Below are positions 17,871 through 27,314 of a stretch of 64,000 nt of DNA, in pieces. The notes below the pieces were generated by a model. It saw nothing but the letters and a program-made list of their open reading frames with translations. It searched no databases and had not been told where the DNA came from. Numbering within the stretch: position 1 is the stretch's first letter; each line of letters opens with the position of its first letter. Source of the DNA: an uncultured Eggerthella sp. (GTDB lineage: Bacteria > Actinomycetota > Coriobacteriia > Coriobacteriales > Eggerthellaceae); contig UQFK01000003.1 in assembly GCA_900540345.1 (NCBI GenBank), positions 153,395-217,394 of the forward strand, read 5' to 3'. The position numbers and the translations under genes are program-made.

Positions 17871-17899
17871 TTGTGATACATGCTTTTTTTGCCTATCAT
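17871..17899 (+). promoter_or_regulatory. Promoter of first LRR surface protein
   Basis: TTGTGA (17871-17876) and TATCAT (17894-17899) are separated by 17 bases, a good housekeeping-type promoter, about 25 bases before the ATG at 17924. Confidence 0.55.
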
Positions 17900-17923
17900 T
17901 ATGTTTGCTACGGGTTTTGATAG

Positions 17924-19888
17924 ATGAGTTGGGTGATCGCTATGTCTTCAGATCGTCTTCTAATTCGAACAAGGGCATTTTTTATTAGTATGGCATTCTG
18001 CTTTTGCGCCCTTTTTGCTCTCTGCTCGATGCCTGCAAATGCGCTAGCTCAAACAGACGTGCATATCGATGAAAATGGCGTTAAGTATACCTATACTTCT
18101 GCTTCAGGCAAACCTACTGCAACCATCACGGGTATCTATAGCGATAGCGTTACAAAAGCTTTTGTTCCTGAAACGGTCAACGGACTGACGGTGAATGCGC
18201 TCAATATTACAGGCGATATGGGAACGATCAATCAGCTCGACTTGACCTCGTGCAGTGCATTGGCTCATTTCACATGTACGGATATCCAATTGCAGTCCTT
18301 GGATCTTGAAGGATGTCAGAATCTTACCGGTCTTCGTTGTACGAATAGCCAGCTTGAAGAGTTGAATGTGTCGAAGTGCCTAAGCTTAAGCTCGCTTGAT
18401 TGTTCAGGAAATGATCTTGTATCACTGAACCTTTCATCTTGTCCTGCTCTTACCAAGGTGGCGTGCCAAGATAACGCGCTCACTTCGTTGAATATTTCAG
18501 GTTGTTCAAATCTCACCGACCTGAACTGCAGCGGCAACGATCTACGCTCTCTTGATCTTTCCAATTGTCCTGCACTTGCGCTCTTTGATTGTTCGAATAA
18601 CCAGCTCCAGAATCTTGATCTTTCTCAGACGGTGAATCTTGCTGAGTTGAAATGCGCCAACAACGACCTATCTTCTCTAGATCTTTCAAGTTGCGCCAAG
18701 ATGAAGAATCTCTATTGCGAGGGAAACGACCTCACGTCGCTTGACCTTTCCTCTTGCAATCAACTGAGGATCCTCGATTGTTCCAATAACTCGCTCGAGT
18801 CGCTTGATATCTCCCAAACGAGGTATCTTAGTAATCTGAATTGCGCACATAATGAACTTACCTCGCTTGATGTGTCTCAGAGCAACTATCTGACAAAGCT
18901 CGACTGTAACAACAATAAGATCGCTGATACGTCAGATCTTGAAGAATTCCTATCTCGACCAGGTGTTTCGGGGTCTATTTCCTCGCAGTTTGGCAAAGAT
19001 GACCCAGAACCTGAAGATCCTAAGCCAGAAGATCCTCAGCCAAGCAATCCCACTCCAGCAGATCCTCAACCGTCAAATCCGCAACCCTCGAACCCCAAGC
19101 CTTCTGACCCTCAACCGTCAAATCCACAGCCTTCGAACCCCAAGCCAGATGACTCTGCGCTTGGTACCTGGCGTCATGGTTCGAAAGGATGGTGGTACGA
19201 TTACGGCAACAACAGCTATGCGATTGGTTGGCTGAAGTTGAGCTCTGGAACGTATCATTTCGATAGTAAAGGCTGGATGCAAACAGGCTGGAAGAAGATC
19301 GATGGTTCGTGGTACTACTTTAAAGCCTCAGGTGCTATGGCTGATGGTTGGGTGAAGAGCAAGGGTAAGTGGTATTATCTCGATCCCTACAGCGGCAAGA
19401 TGCTTACAGGAAAACAGACCATATCAGGTAAGACCTACTATCTTAATACTGCGACAGGGGCAATGAAGACAGGCTGGAACAAGGAGTCTTCCACCTGGTT
19501 TTTCTATAAATCTTCTGGTGAGATGGCTAAGGGCTGGCAAAAGGTAAAAGGCACCTGGTATTACCTGGATGGACAAGGCGCCATGAAGACGGGTTGGCTC
19601 AACGATAGAAATTCGAAATACTACCTGAAGGCTTCGGGGGCCATGAGCAAAGGCTGGCAGAAGATCTCTGGAAACTGGTACTATTTCACAAATTCTGGTG
19701 CAATGAAGACTGGCTGGCAGAAGATCGCCGATAGGTGGTATTACTTTAGCAAGTCGGGTGCCATGCAGAAGAATACCTGGATCAGTGGTGTCTATTGGGT
19801 TGGTTCTGACGGCGTTATGGCAACCAACGCGTGGGTCGATGCCGACCAGTATTATGTCGACAGCGCTGGCAGGTGGGTCAAGAGTTAG
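17924..19888 (+). CDS. Secreted leucine-rich-repeat and cell-wall-binding repeat protein
   Basis: 654-residue surface protein. A signal peptide ends in PANALA (cleavage near residue 42). About ten leucine-rich repeats follow (residues 75-345), period 21, of the form LxxLDCSxNxLxSLDLSSC, with two cysteines in most units. A Pro/Asp/Ser linker (residues 359-413) is built of near-identical 15-residue units. The C-terminal 240 residues are aromatic choline/glucan-binding-type repeats (GWxKxxGxWYYxxxSGAM). It probably sits non-covalently on wall polymers and binds a host or partner protein through its LRRs. ATG 17942 is an alternative start. A paralogue begins at 62122. Confidence 0.85.
   Translation: MSWVIAMSSDRLLIRTRAFFISMAFCFCALFALCSMPANALAQTDVHIDENGVKYTYTSASGKPTATITGIYSDSVTKAFVPETVNGLTVNALNITGDMGTINQLDLTSCSALAHFTCTDIQLQSLDLEGCQNLTGLRCTNSQLEELNVSKCLSLSSLDCSGNDLVSLNLSSCPALTKVACQDNALTSLNISGCSNLTDLNCSGNDLRSLDLSNCPALALFDCSNNQLQNLDLSQTVNLAELKCANNDLSSLDLSSCAKMKNLYCEGNDLTSLDLSSCNQLRILDCSNNSLESLDISQTRYLSNLNCAHNELTSLDVSQSNYLTKLDCNNNKIADTSDLEEFLSRPGVSGSISSQFGKDDPEPEDPKPEDPQPSNPTPADPQPSNPQPSNPKPSDPQPSNPQPSNPKPDDSALGTWRHGSKGWWYDYGNNSYAIGWLKLSSGTYHFDSKGWMQTGWKKIDGSWYYFKASGAMADGWVKSKGKWYYLDPYSGKMLTGKQTISGKTYYLNTATGAMKTGWNKESSTWFFYKSSGEMAKGWQKVKGTWYYLDGQGAMKTGWLNDRNSKYYLKASGAMSKGWQKISGNWYYFTNSGAMKTGWQKIADRWYYFSKSGAMQKNTWISGVYWVGSDGVMATNAWVDADQYYVDSAGRWVKS
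19061..19146 (+). repeat. 45-base tandem repeat coding the proline-rich linker
   Basis: Two copies of a 41-base block, offset by 45 bases (19061-19101 and 19106-19146), differ at only a few third-codon positions. They encode the DPQPSNPQPSNPKP linker units and could expand or shrink by slippage, changing the reach of the surface domain. Confidence 0.7.
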
Positions 19889-19911
19889 AGCCATAAGATC
19901 ACTCTGACTCT

Positions 19912-19944
19912 TTTTATGTACGATCCTTTGATTCGTACATAAAA
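19912..19944 (+). terminator. Hairpin after LRR surface protein gene
   Basis: TTTTATGTACGA and TCGTACATAAAA form a perfect 12-bp stem with a 9-base loop, 24 bases after the stop. The A/T ends let it act as a terminator on either strand. Confidence 0.65.
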
Positions 19945-19973
19945 CTAAGGTACGACCTTTCAGCTATATAAAT

Positions 19974-20005
19974 GGCACGTCTTCGGGCGTGCCTATTTGT
20001 TTTTG
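19974..20005 (+). terminator. UUCG-loop intrinsic terminator
   Basis: GGCACGTC, TTCG and GGCGTGCC make an 8-bp stem (one G-U) closed by a stable C(UUCG)G tetraloop, followed by a T-rich tract (TATTTGTTTTTG). This is a strong terminator isolating the surface protein gene from the rimP operon. Confidence 0.8.
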
Positions 20006-20025
20006 TTGGACGAGTATGATATAAA
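19997..20025 (+). promoter_or_regulatory. Promoter of rimP-nusA-infB operon
   Basis: TTGTTT (19997-20002), a 17-base spacer and TATAAA (20020-20025) form a plausible promoter that overlaps the T-tract of the preceding terminator. Transcription would begin near 20032. Confidence 0.5.
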
Positions 20026-20060
20026 TATCCAGGTACTTGGTACGAATACTTTCGATTTTT

Positions 20061-20089
20061 GAGGAAGTGGGCTTTGTCCCGCTTCTTTT
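20061..20089 (+). promoter_or_regulatory. rimP leader hairpin with T-tract
   Basis: GAAGTGGG and CCCGCTTC pair over 8 bp (one G-U) and are followed by TTTT, within the leader RNA of the rimP operon. Position and shape match the terminator-like rimP leader motif known from many bacteria, thought to attenuate the nusA operon. Confidence 0.6.
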
Positions 20090-20116
20090 GTTTCTGAGAG
20101 GAGTTGAAGAGAAAAC

Positions 20117-20596
20117 GTGCTCACTGCCAAAGAACAACAGCTGCTCGACGCGCTTTCTCCGAAAGCTGCCGAAGAGGGGATCGAGATCGTAACAATCGAT
20201 ATTGTTGGTTCGAAAAAAGCTCCTACCATCAGGGTCTATATTGACTGTGAAGGAGGAGTGGGTTTCGATGAGCTTTCGAGCGCACAGGCATGGATCAATG
20301 ATCTTATGGATCAGATCGATCCTTTTCCGGGTGCTTATACGCTTGAAGTTTCATCACCTGGTATCGACCGTCCGTTGCGTACCATGGAACATTTCAAGCG
20401 TTTTGCGGGAGAGAAAGCGCATCTCGTGCTCTCGAAGCCTTTTGATTCCCGTAGCAAATACACTGGCAAACTCGTTGGTATCGATGAGGATAAAGTGCTC
20501 ATCGAGCTCGACGGTATCACCGAAGCGATCCCGTATGAGCTCATTAAAAAGGCACATATCATCGCAACGATAGATTTTAATGTAAAGAAGGGATAG
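20117..20596 (+). CDS. rimP: Ribosome maturation factor RimP
   Basis: Assists assembly of the 30S subunit. It has 159 residues with the family core YTLEVSSPGIDRPL and the C-terminal Sm-like domain (TGKLVGIDEDKVLIEL). GTG start. It heads the conserved operon with nusA three bases downstream. Confidence 0.94.
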   Translation: MLTAKEQQLLDALSPKAAEEGIEIVTIDIVGSKKAPTIRVYIDCEGGVGFDELSSAQAWINDLMDQIDPFPGAYTLEVSSPGIDRPLRTMEHFKRFAGEKAHLVLSKPFDSRSKYTGKLVGIDEDKVLIELDGITEAIPYELIKKAHIIATIDFNVKKG

Positions 20597-20599
20597 GCA

Positions 20600-21814
20600 A
20601 TGGCAACCTCAGAATTGATAGACGCTTTGCAGGCGCTCGCTCACGAACGTAAGATCGACGAGTTTTATCTTATCGAACGCCTTGAGGCATCGCTTGCGAA
20701 GAGCTATCAGAATATTCTCGACCTCGAATGGGATGCGCGCGTTACGATCGATCGCCAAACAGGGAAGATCTATGTCTATGAGATGGTTCCTGTTGGCGAG
20801 CCCGACGAGGAAACAGGCGAATATACCGAGTTCGAAGAACGCGATGTCACGCCTGATGATGTGAGCCGTATCGCGGCTCAGAACGCGAAGAATGTCATCA
20901 GTTCAATCGTACGTGAAGCTGGTCGCCAATCGATCTACGAAGAGTTCTCTGATCGCGTAGGCGATCTGGTAACTGGCACGGTGCTGCAGGGTACACCCGA
21001 ATTTACCATCATCAAGATCCGCGAAGGCGTCGAGGCTGAGCTGCCTCATTACGACCTTAAGCGTAATCCAAACGAGCGCAATGAACGTCCGCGCAATGAG
21101 CACTATCGTCATAATCAGCGCTTGAAGTTGCTTATTGTCGATGTGCGCGATCCTAATGCTGAGACTCCGAAGACTCGCGGCGAGCATGCTCGACCTTCTA
21201 TCGTTGTCTCGCGTACTCATCCTGATCTTATTCGTCGCCTGTTTGAGATCGAGGTGCCTGAGATCTATGATGGCCTGGTCGAGATCAAGAGCATCGCGCG
21301 TGAGCCAGGCGAGCGTTCCAAGATCGCCGTTGCATCTCGTGAGCCAAACCTCGATCCTGTGGGCGCATGTGTTGGTCCTAAGGGTTCTCGCGTTCGTATG
21401 GTGGTCGAAGGATTGCGCAACGAGCGTGTTGATGTCATTCAATGGGACGAAGATCCAGCGATCTATGTTTCAAATGCGCTTTCTCCTGCAAAGGTGAACC
21501 GTGTCATCATTGATGAAGAGAACAACTATGCCACTATTATTGTTCCCGATGATCAGCTCTCGCTTGCGATCGGTAAAGAAGGCCAGAATGCTCGTTTGGC
21601 AGCGCGTTTGACCGGTTGGCATATCGACATCAAGTCTTCTTCGTTTGCAGGCGAACCTATGGTTGCTGAAGATGACGATCTGATCGATGTGGTCGAGGAA
21701 GAAGAAGTAAGCGATGGGATCTGCGCTTATGTTGACGCAGATGGCATTCGTTGCCGCAACCATGTTCGTCCTGGCAGCATGTATTGTGGTATCCACTCCG
21801 ACCAAGAGAATTAA
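20600..21814 (+). CDS. nusA: Transcription factor NusA with Cys/His C-terminal tail
   Basis: Binds RNA polymerase and nascent RNA to control pausing, termination and antitermination. The order is N-terminal polymerase-binding domain (residues 1-130), S1 domain, then two KH domains with VGACVGPKGSRVRMVVEGL and LAIGKEGQNARLAARLTGW. Length is 404 residues. Unusually, after an acidic stretch the protein ends in a tail holding C-X9-C-X2-H-X7-C-X2-H (about residues 375-399), which looks able to bind zinc. The acidic AR2-type repeats of enterobacterial NusA are absent, as in most Gram-positives. Confidence 0.95.
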   Translation: MATSELIDALQALAHERKIDEFYLIERLEASLAKSYQNILDLEWDARVTIDRQTGKIYVYEMVPVGEPDEETGEYTEFEERDVTPDDVSRIAAQNAKNVISSIVREAGRQSIYEEFSDRVGDLVTGTVLQGTPEFTIIKIREGVEAELPHYDLKRNPNERNERPRNEHYRHNQRLKLLIVDVRDPNAETPKTRGEHARPSIVVSRTHPDLIRRLFEIEVPEIYDGLVEIKSIAREPGERSKIAVASREPNLDPVGACVGPKGSRVRMVVEGLRNERVDVIQWDEDPAIYVSNALSPAKVNRVIIDEENNYATIIVPDDQLSLAIGKEGQNARLAARLTGWHIDIKSSSFAGEPMVAEDDDLIDVVEEEEVSDGICAYVDADGIRCRNHVRPGSMYCGIHSDQEN

Positions 21815-21822
21815 GGTCAATA

Positions 21823-22092
21823 GTGGAAAAGCGCACAAAACAGAGGACCTGTATCGAATGTAGGAAGACGGATTCCAAACAGGAATTCATCCGCATTGTG
21901 CGCACTCCCGAAGGAGCGATCGAATACGATCCGACGGGCAAGGCCAATGGCAGGGGTGCTTATCTATGCAGTCTTGCGTGCCTTGAGAAAGCACTGCAAA
22001 CTCGTAAGCTCGATCGAGCTTTGCGAGTGAGCGTGGATAAGGAAAAGTGTGAACAACTCGCTCAGGATATCGTGAGCGATGTTTTGAACTAG
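21823..22092 (+). CDS. ylxR: YlxR-family RNA-binding protein
   Basis: DUF448/YlxR protein, 89 residues, a small basic nucleic-acid-binding protein that always accompanies nusA. It begins RTCIECRKTDSKQEFIRIVR and has the later GRGAYLC segment, both family hallmarks. GTG 21823 has AAGG six bases upstream; an in-frame ATG at 21751 would overlap nusA heavily and was rejected. In some bacteria the homologue affects RNase P or gene expression; its role here is unknown. Confidence 0.9.
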   Translation: MEKRTKQRTCIECRKTDSKQEFIRIVRTPEGAIEYDPTGKANGRGAYLCSLACLEKALQTRKLDRALRVSVDKEKCEQLAQDIVSDVLN

Positions 22093-22112
22093 GTAGTAGA
22101 CGAGGAGACTAC

Positions 22113-24836
22113 ATGGCCGGTATGCGTGTACATGAATTGGCTAAAGAGTTCGACATGACCAGTAAGGATCTCTTGGCTCGTCTTGCGGAAATGAAGATAC
22201 CCGCTAAGAGCCACGCCAGCATCTTGCAAGAAGCCTATGTGGAGAAGATTCGCAAGAATCTTGAGCCAGAGATCAAGCAACGTGCAGGACAGCTCGAAGA
22301 AGAAGAAGCGAAAAAGCTTGCTGAAGAGCAGGCTAAGATCGAAGCGCAGAAAGAAGAAGAAGCTGCTGCGCGTCGTGCTGCGGTGGAGAAGGAGCGTCAG
22401 GCGCGTGAAGCTGAACGTGCACGGCGAGAAAGCCAGCAGAAAGAAGGCTTTGCGGGCCCGAAGAAAGAAGATGCTGACTCCGATGCTCAAAAGAAGGTAT
22501 CCTCGTCACCTTTCGAGAGCTTGAGTGAGCAGATCGAGCGCGAGCGCGAGCGTGTGGAACGCGAGGCTCACGAAGCCAAGGTCAAGGCAGAAGCAGAAGC
22601 ACGCGCTGCGGATGTCGCTAAGAAGCAGGCTGTCGAAGAGGCTTTACAATCGCGCATGAATAAGGGCTCGAAGGCATCAAAGCCTGCCAAGAAGGCAGCT
22701 CCCACTGCTGCGCCGAGCAGCTTCTCCTCTTTGCTCGACCAGATCAATAACGAACGTGAGCGTCTAAGCAATCAGGCTTCCGATACAACCACCCAAGGTC
22801 GTGCTGCTCGCGGTAAGAAGGGGGACAAGCGCAAGGGCTTCGAGCCGGTCGTTCCTGAACTGGAGAACAACGCTGCTGAAGGCGAAGACCGCTATGCGCA
22901 GATGGCTGTTCAGGCCGAGAAATTCCAGCGTGATAAGGTGCTTGCTGAAGCGCGTGCTGCGGTAGAAGCCGCATCTCATGAAGGCCAGGGTCGTCGTAAG
23001 AAGCGTAAAGAGAAGCGCGAAGCAGAAGCGCGTGAGCGCGCCGAGTTGGAGGCTTTAGAAAAAGGTCTCGATCCGACGCTCGTTCTCGACGATTCGGTGG
23101 TCGAGGTTGCTCAAGGTTCTACAGTCGCACAGTTTGCCGAGCTTTTGGATGTATCTCCTAACGACATCATCAAGCGTTTGTTCTTGCTTGGTTCAGCGCT
23201 TACGCTCACACAGACCATGAGTGATGATCTTATCGAGCTGATCGCTGACGACTTGGGCCGCAAGGTGCGCGTTGTTTCTCCCGAAGAAGAATTCGCGGTC
23301 GTCTATAACGATTCTGAAGCCGATCTTGAACCGCGTCCTCCGGTAGTCACGGTCATGGGTCATGTCGATCACGGCAAGACTTCGTTGCTCGACGCGATCC
23401 GCTCTACAGGTGTCGCAGATAAAGAAGCGGGTGGCATCACGCAGCATATCGGCGCATCGGTAGTTAATATCGATGGTCGCCAGATTACGTTTATCGACAC
23501 TCCAGGTCACGAAGCCTTTACGGCAATGCGTGCTCGTGGTGCAAAGGTGACTGACGTGGTCGTGCTCGTTGTTGCGGCAGACGATGGTGTTATGCCACAG
23601 ACCATTGAGGCTATCAATCATGCGAATGCAGCGAATGTGCCTATTGTTGTTGCGGTTAATAAGATCGATAAGCCAGGTGCAACGCCGGAGCGTGTCCGTA
23701 CTGAGCTCACCGAACATGGCATCATCCCTGAGGAATGGGGAGGCCAGAATATGTTCGTCGATGTTTCTGCGCGTCAGAATCTTCATATCGACGACTTGCT
23801 TGAAACCATTCTTCTACAAGCAGATGTGCTCGAGTTGCGTGCGAATCCTAATGCGTTGGCATCAGGCTTTGTTATCGAGGCAAACCTCGATAAGGGACGT
23901 GGTTCGGTAGCTACGGTGCTTGTTGATCGTGGTACGCTCAAGACAGGTGATGTGGTCGTAGCAGGCACGTCGTATGGTAAGGTGCGCGCACTTGTTAATC
24001 CTCGCGGTGTACATGTTGATGAAGCGCGACCAGCCGATCCAGTTGAGATCCTTGGTTTGAATTCCGTTCCGACCGCAGGTGATGAATTCCGCGTCTTCGA
24101 GGATGAACGTGATGCGCGCCGTCTGGCTGAGCAGCGTGCTTTGCGTGAGCGCTTAGCGAAGCAAGAGGCACGTTCACATATGAACCTCGATGATTTGTTC
24201 GCACGCATCGAGGAAGGCAAGACCACTGATCTGAACTTGGTCGTTAAAGCTGACGTGGCTGGTTCGATCGAGGCATTGCGCGATGCTTTCGACAAGATGG
24301 ATCAGTCCGAGGTCAAAATCAATATCATCCATGCGGCGGTCGGCGGTATTACCGAGACTGATGTTACGCTCGCAGCGGCGTCTGATGCGATCATCATCGG
24401 CTTCAACGTACGTCCAACAGGCAAGACTCGTGATGTAGCTACGCGCGAGAAGGTCGATATTCGCCTCTACCGTGTCATTTATCAAGCAATCGAAGATATC
24501 AATGCAGCTCGCGTTGGTCTGCTTTCTCCCGATATCGTTGAAGAAGATACCGGTATCGCAGAGGTGCGCGAGACCTTCAAGGTGCCCAAGATCGGTGTTG
24601 TTGCTGGTTGTTACATCTTGGAAGGCGAGATTAGCCGTGATGATCAGGTACGTATCGTTCGCGATGGTACGGTCGTCTACGAAGGCGAGATCGAGAGCTT
24701 GCGCCGCTTTAAAGATGATGTCAAGAGCGTCGCTCGCGGTTATGAATGCGGTATTGGTATCGCAGGTTATCAGGATATCAAGATTGGCGATCATATCGAA
24801 GGCTATCGCGTAGTTGAGGTTGAGAGGACTGAGTAG
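22113..24836 (+). CDS. infB: Translation initiation factor IF-2
   Basis: GTPase that brings initiator tRNA to the 30S subunit and promotes subunit joining. It starts with an IF2 N-terminal helical domain ([18 protein letters not shown]), then about 250 residues of charged Glu/Lys/Arg/Ala-rich low-complexity sequence, then the G domain with [14 protein letters not shown] (G1), DTPGHEAF (G3) and NKIDKP (G4), and the two C-terminal barrels. Length is 907 residues, in the upper normal range because of the long linker. GAGGAG precedes the ATG. Confidence 0.97.
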   Translation: MAGMRVHELAKEFDMTSKDLLARLAEMKIPAKSHASILQEAYVEKIRKNLEPEIKQRAGQLEEEEAKKLAEEQAKIEAQKEEEAAARRAAVEKERQAREAERARRESQQKEGFAGPKKEDADSDAQKKVSSSPFESLSEQIERERERVEREAHEAKVKAEAEARAADVAKKQAVEEALQSRMNKGSKASKPAKKAAPTAAPSSFSSLLDQINNERERLSNQASDTTTQGRAARGKKGDKRKGFEPVVPELENNAAEGEDRYAQMAVQAEKFQRDKVLAEARAAVEAASHEGQGRRKKRKEKREAEARERAELEALEKGLDPTLVLDDSVVEVAQGSTVAQFAELLDVSPNDIIKRLFLLGSALTLTQTMSDDLIELIADDLGRKVRVVSPEEEFAVVYNDSEADLEPRPPVVTVMGHVDHGKTSLLDAIRSTGVADKEAGGITQHIGASVVNIDGRQITFIDTPGHEAFTAMRARGAKVTDVVVLVVAADDGVMPQTIEAINHANAANVPIVVAVNKIDKPGATPERVRTELTEHGIIPEEWGGQNMFVDVSARQNLHIDDLLETILLQADVLELRANPNALASGFVIEANLDKGRGSVATVLVDRGTLKTGDVVVAGTSYGKVRALVNPRGVHVDEARPADPVEILGLNSVPTAGDEFRVFEDERDARRLAEQRALRERLAKQEARSHMNLDDLFARIEEGKTTDLNLVVKADVAGSIEALRDAFDKMDQSEVKINIIHAAVGGITETDVTLAAASDAIIIGFNVRPTGKTRDVATREKVDIRLYRVIYQAIEDINAARVGLLSPDIVEEDTGIAEVRETFKVPKIGVVAGCYILEGEISRDDQVRIVRDGTVVYEGEIESLRRFKDDVKSVARGYECGIGIAGYQDIKIGDHIEGYRVVEVERTE

Positions 24837-24838
24837 GC

Positions 24839-25207
24839 ATGAAGCAAGGTTCTTCTAACAGGCGCGTGAACGAGCAAGCGCGAGAAGTGATTTCTGAGAT
24901 CCTGCTCTTTGAGATCTCTGACCCGCGTTTGGATATGGTTACTATCACTGGTGTTGAAGTGAGTTATGACCGTTCGGTTGCAAACGTGTACTATTCGACC
25001 GAGCCCGCTCGGTATACCGAGGTTGCGCAAGCATTTGCGGCAGCTTCTGGTCGCATCCGCTCTCTTATGGCAAAGAAGCTTTCCTGGCGCGTAGCGCCCG
25101 AGCTGCGTTTCCATTTAGATGAGAGCGTAGATAATGCAGAGCGCATCGCACATGCGCTCAATGCCGACCTTCAGCGTAATACTGCTTCGCCCGAGCGTGA
25201 AAACTAG
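24839..25207 (+). CDS. rbfA: Ribosome-binding factor A
   Basis: Small KH-fold protein (122 residues) for late 30S maturation and 16S 5'-end processing. Recognised by SNRRVNEQAREVISEIL near the start, SDPRLDMVTITGVEVSYD in the middle and PELRFHLDESVDNAERI near the end. It starts two bases after the infB stop. Confidence 0.94.
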   Translation: MKQGSSNRRVNEQAREVISEILLFEISDPRLDMVTITGVEVSYDRSVANVYYSTEPARYTEVAQAFAAASGRIRSLMAKKLSWRVAPELRFHLDESVDNAERIAHALNADLQRNTASPEREN

Positions 25208-25216
25208 GGATCTATC

Positions 25217-26272
25217 ATGCTTACGCCGCAGTCCAACACGACGCTCGAGGCTATCGCTCGATTTATCGAGAAGCACGAAACGTTTGCTATTTGCGGGCAC
25301 GTGAACCCTGATGGCGACTGTCTCGGCTCGCAGCTTGCACTCGAGCGGGGTTTGCGTGTGCTTGGTAAGCGCGTGACAGGGCTTCTTGCCACCGATCAGC
25401 CTATTGAGGCAAAGCTTGGTTTTTTGCCCGGATCGAAAGATCTCGTTCCTGCGAAGGATTTCGACGAAGACATCGAAGTTTTTATTGCAGTGGATGTTCC
25501 TAATACTGATCGACTGAAAGATGCGGCGGCGGTGCATGATCGTGCACAGTATCGCATCACTATCGACCACCATGCCTCTGATACATCAATGGCGGATCTG
25601 AATTACGTTGATCCTGCTTCACCTTCGGCCTGTGATCTGGTTTGGGAACTCTTGAAGTTGCTCGACTGTGTCGATGAGGCGCAGGCGCTTTGTATCCTTA
25701 CGGGTATCATGACTGATACGGGTCGTTTTTCTTATCAGAACACTACGCCGCTGTGTCTTATTCACGCTGCAGAGACGCTAGATGCTGGCGCAGAACCGAA
25801 TCTTATTGCACGTGAGTTCTTTCAGAGCAGGTCGCTTCCATCGCTTCGCCTTGAACAGCTCACGCTTGAGCGCATGATGTTTTTCTGTGATGGTGCGTTT
25901 GTCTTCTCTTATTTGAAAGAATCTGATTTCGATGTAACAGGTGCGATCCGTGATGATGCCGAGATCCTCATCGATGTCTTGCGTAATATCGCAGGCGTTC
26001 ATATTGCGCTTATCTTAAAAGAAAACGGTGAAGGTGTTGTTCGTGGCAGCCTTCGCGCAAAGGACGATAGTGATGTTGCAGCCATTGCACGGGTATTCGG
26101 TGGTGGTGGCCACAAGGCTGCAGCAGGGCTTACCTTCCAAGGTACGCTCTTTGAAGCATGCAAAGCGATACCTACTGAGGTGATAGAAAGGCGCTTTGCC
26201 TCGTTTGCCCCTGAAGAAGTTGAGCGTTTGAGTGCGCTTCTCGCATCTCAGAGAGCTGAGATTGATGGCTAA
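25217..26272 (+). CDS. nrnA: DHH-family oligoribonuclease/pAp phosphatase NrnA
   Basis: Degrades short RNA oligonucleotides and dephosphorylates pAp. The DHH motifs are present: GHVNPDGDCLGSQ (motif I), AVDVPNTDR, and TIDHHASD (the DHH itself), followed by the DHHA1 domain ending in VFGGGGHKAAAG. Length is 351 residues. It lies between rbfA and truB, its usual place, and overlaps truB by 8 bases. Confidence 0.92.
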   Translation: MLTPQSNTTLEAIARFIEKHETFAICGHVNPDGDCLGSQLALERGLRVLGKRVTGLLATDQPIEAKLGFLPGSKDLVPAKDFDEDIEVFIAVDVPNTDRLKDAAAVHDRAQYRITIDHHASDTSMADLNYVDPASPSACDLVWELLKLLDCVDEAQALCILTGIMTDTGRFSYQNTTPLCLIHAAETLDAGAEPNLIAREFFQSRSLPSLRLEQLTLERMMFFCDGAFVFSYLKESDFDVTGAIRDDAEILIDVLRNIAGVHIALILKENGEGVVRGSLRAKDDSDVAAIARVFGGGGHKAAAGLTFQGTLFEACKAIPTEVIERRFASFAPEEVERLSALLASQRAEIDG

Positions 26273-27314
26273 GCGAGGCTCTTCGGGCCTTTCGTTTCTT
26301 CTTGCGATCGATAAACCAAAAGGCCTTACTTCTCACGATGTGGTCAATCGATGTCGAAGACTCTTCGGAGAAAAGCGCATCGGTCATACTGGCACGCTCG
26401 ATCCGCTTGCCTCGGGTATCCTCTGTGTAGCAGTTGGACCTGCGGCACGACTCGATGCGTTTTTGTCCAGCCACAATAAGACCTACACGATGGATGTGGC
26501 GTTTGGTTGCGCTACAGCAACCGACGATGCTGAGGGGGAAGTGGTCGCGAGTGGCAATATCCCGCCTGAAGTTTTTGAAGAAACTTATGCGCGTACCATC
26601 GTTGCATCACTGGTGGGCGCGGGTAAGCAGCTTCCTCCTGTCTATTCAGCGGTGAAAGTGGGTGGCCAGAAGTCCTATGCCGCTGCTCGTGCAGGCAATG
26701 TGATCGAGCTTAGACCTCGTGATTTCGAAGTCTATGAGGCAACGCTCGATTCTATCTTTGAGATGCGTCTTGGCGATCTGTTGGACCAGACTTTAGATGA
26801 AGACCGAACAGTGCCTGTTTGGCGTGTGACCATGAAGGTTTCAGGGGGCACGTACATGCGCTCGATCGCTCGCGATCTTGGCAAACGATTCGGTTGCGGA
26901 GCCTTTGTCTCCGAGCTGCGCCGCATTGCGCTCGATTCGCTTGATCTGAGCGATTGCGTAACGCTTGAAGAGCTTGAAGTGAGTCCGCATCATTCTAAGA
27001 TCGATCCCTTACGTTTGCTCGCGATGCGCTATGCGTTTGTACGCGATCCCCGAATCATCGGGCAGATCGAGAATGGCGCTATGCTTGCTTGCGATGCACT
27101 GAGCCTCAATGTTGCGCTCCCAGAGTGTACTTTTGATGAGTATTGTTGTACCACTCAGGTATTTCCTTCGGCTGATCCTTGTTTTGATGGGGAAATGGTG
27201 GCCGTTGTTGTTGATAATCGTATCAAGGCTTTATATAAGTTTGATGAAACGAAACAGCGCTTTTGCGCTCGATGTGTCTTTCCGGTAGGTGTTGAACGTG
27301 GCTCAAATCTATAA
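26265..27314 (+). CDS. truB: tRNA pseudouridine-55 synthase
   Basis: Makes pseudouridine 55 in the T-loop of tRNAs. The catalytic motif is GHTGTLDPLASG with the nucleophilic aspartate; the N-terminal IDKPKGLTSHDVV and the later SGGTYMRSIARDLG segments also match. The start ATG 26265 overlaps nrnA; a longer reading from 26232 lacks a family-like N-terminus. It has 349 residues, with an extended C-terminal domain compared with the shortest TruBs. Confidence 0.94.
   Translation: MAKRGSSGLSFLLAIDKPKGLTSHDVVNRCRRLFGEKRIGHTGTLDPLASGILCVAVGPAARLDAFLSSHNKTYTMDVAFGCATATDDAEGEVVASGNIPPEVFEETYARTIVASLVGAGKQLPPVYSAVKVGGQKSYAAARAGNVIELRPRDFEVYEATLDSIFEMRLGDLLDQTLDEDRTVPVWRVTMKVSGGTYMRSIARDLGKRFGCGAFVSELRRIALDSLDLSDCVTLEELEVSPHHSKIDPLRLLAMRYAFVRDPRIIGQIENGAMLACDALSLNVALPECTFDEYCCTTQVFPSADPCFDGEMVAVVVDNRIKALYKFDETKQRFCARCVFPVGVERGSNL

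Noticed and set aside
19424..19894. Minus-strand open frame of 156 codons within the wall-binding repeats
   Set aside because: It mirrors the repeat structure of the + strand gene, has no ribosome site, and similar frames appear opposite the second paralogue (63208-63894).
27250..27300. FMN riboswitch before ribF
   Set aside because: ribF overlaps truB inside an operon; there is no leader to hold an aptamer.
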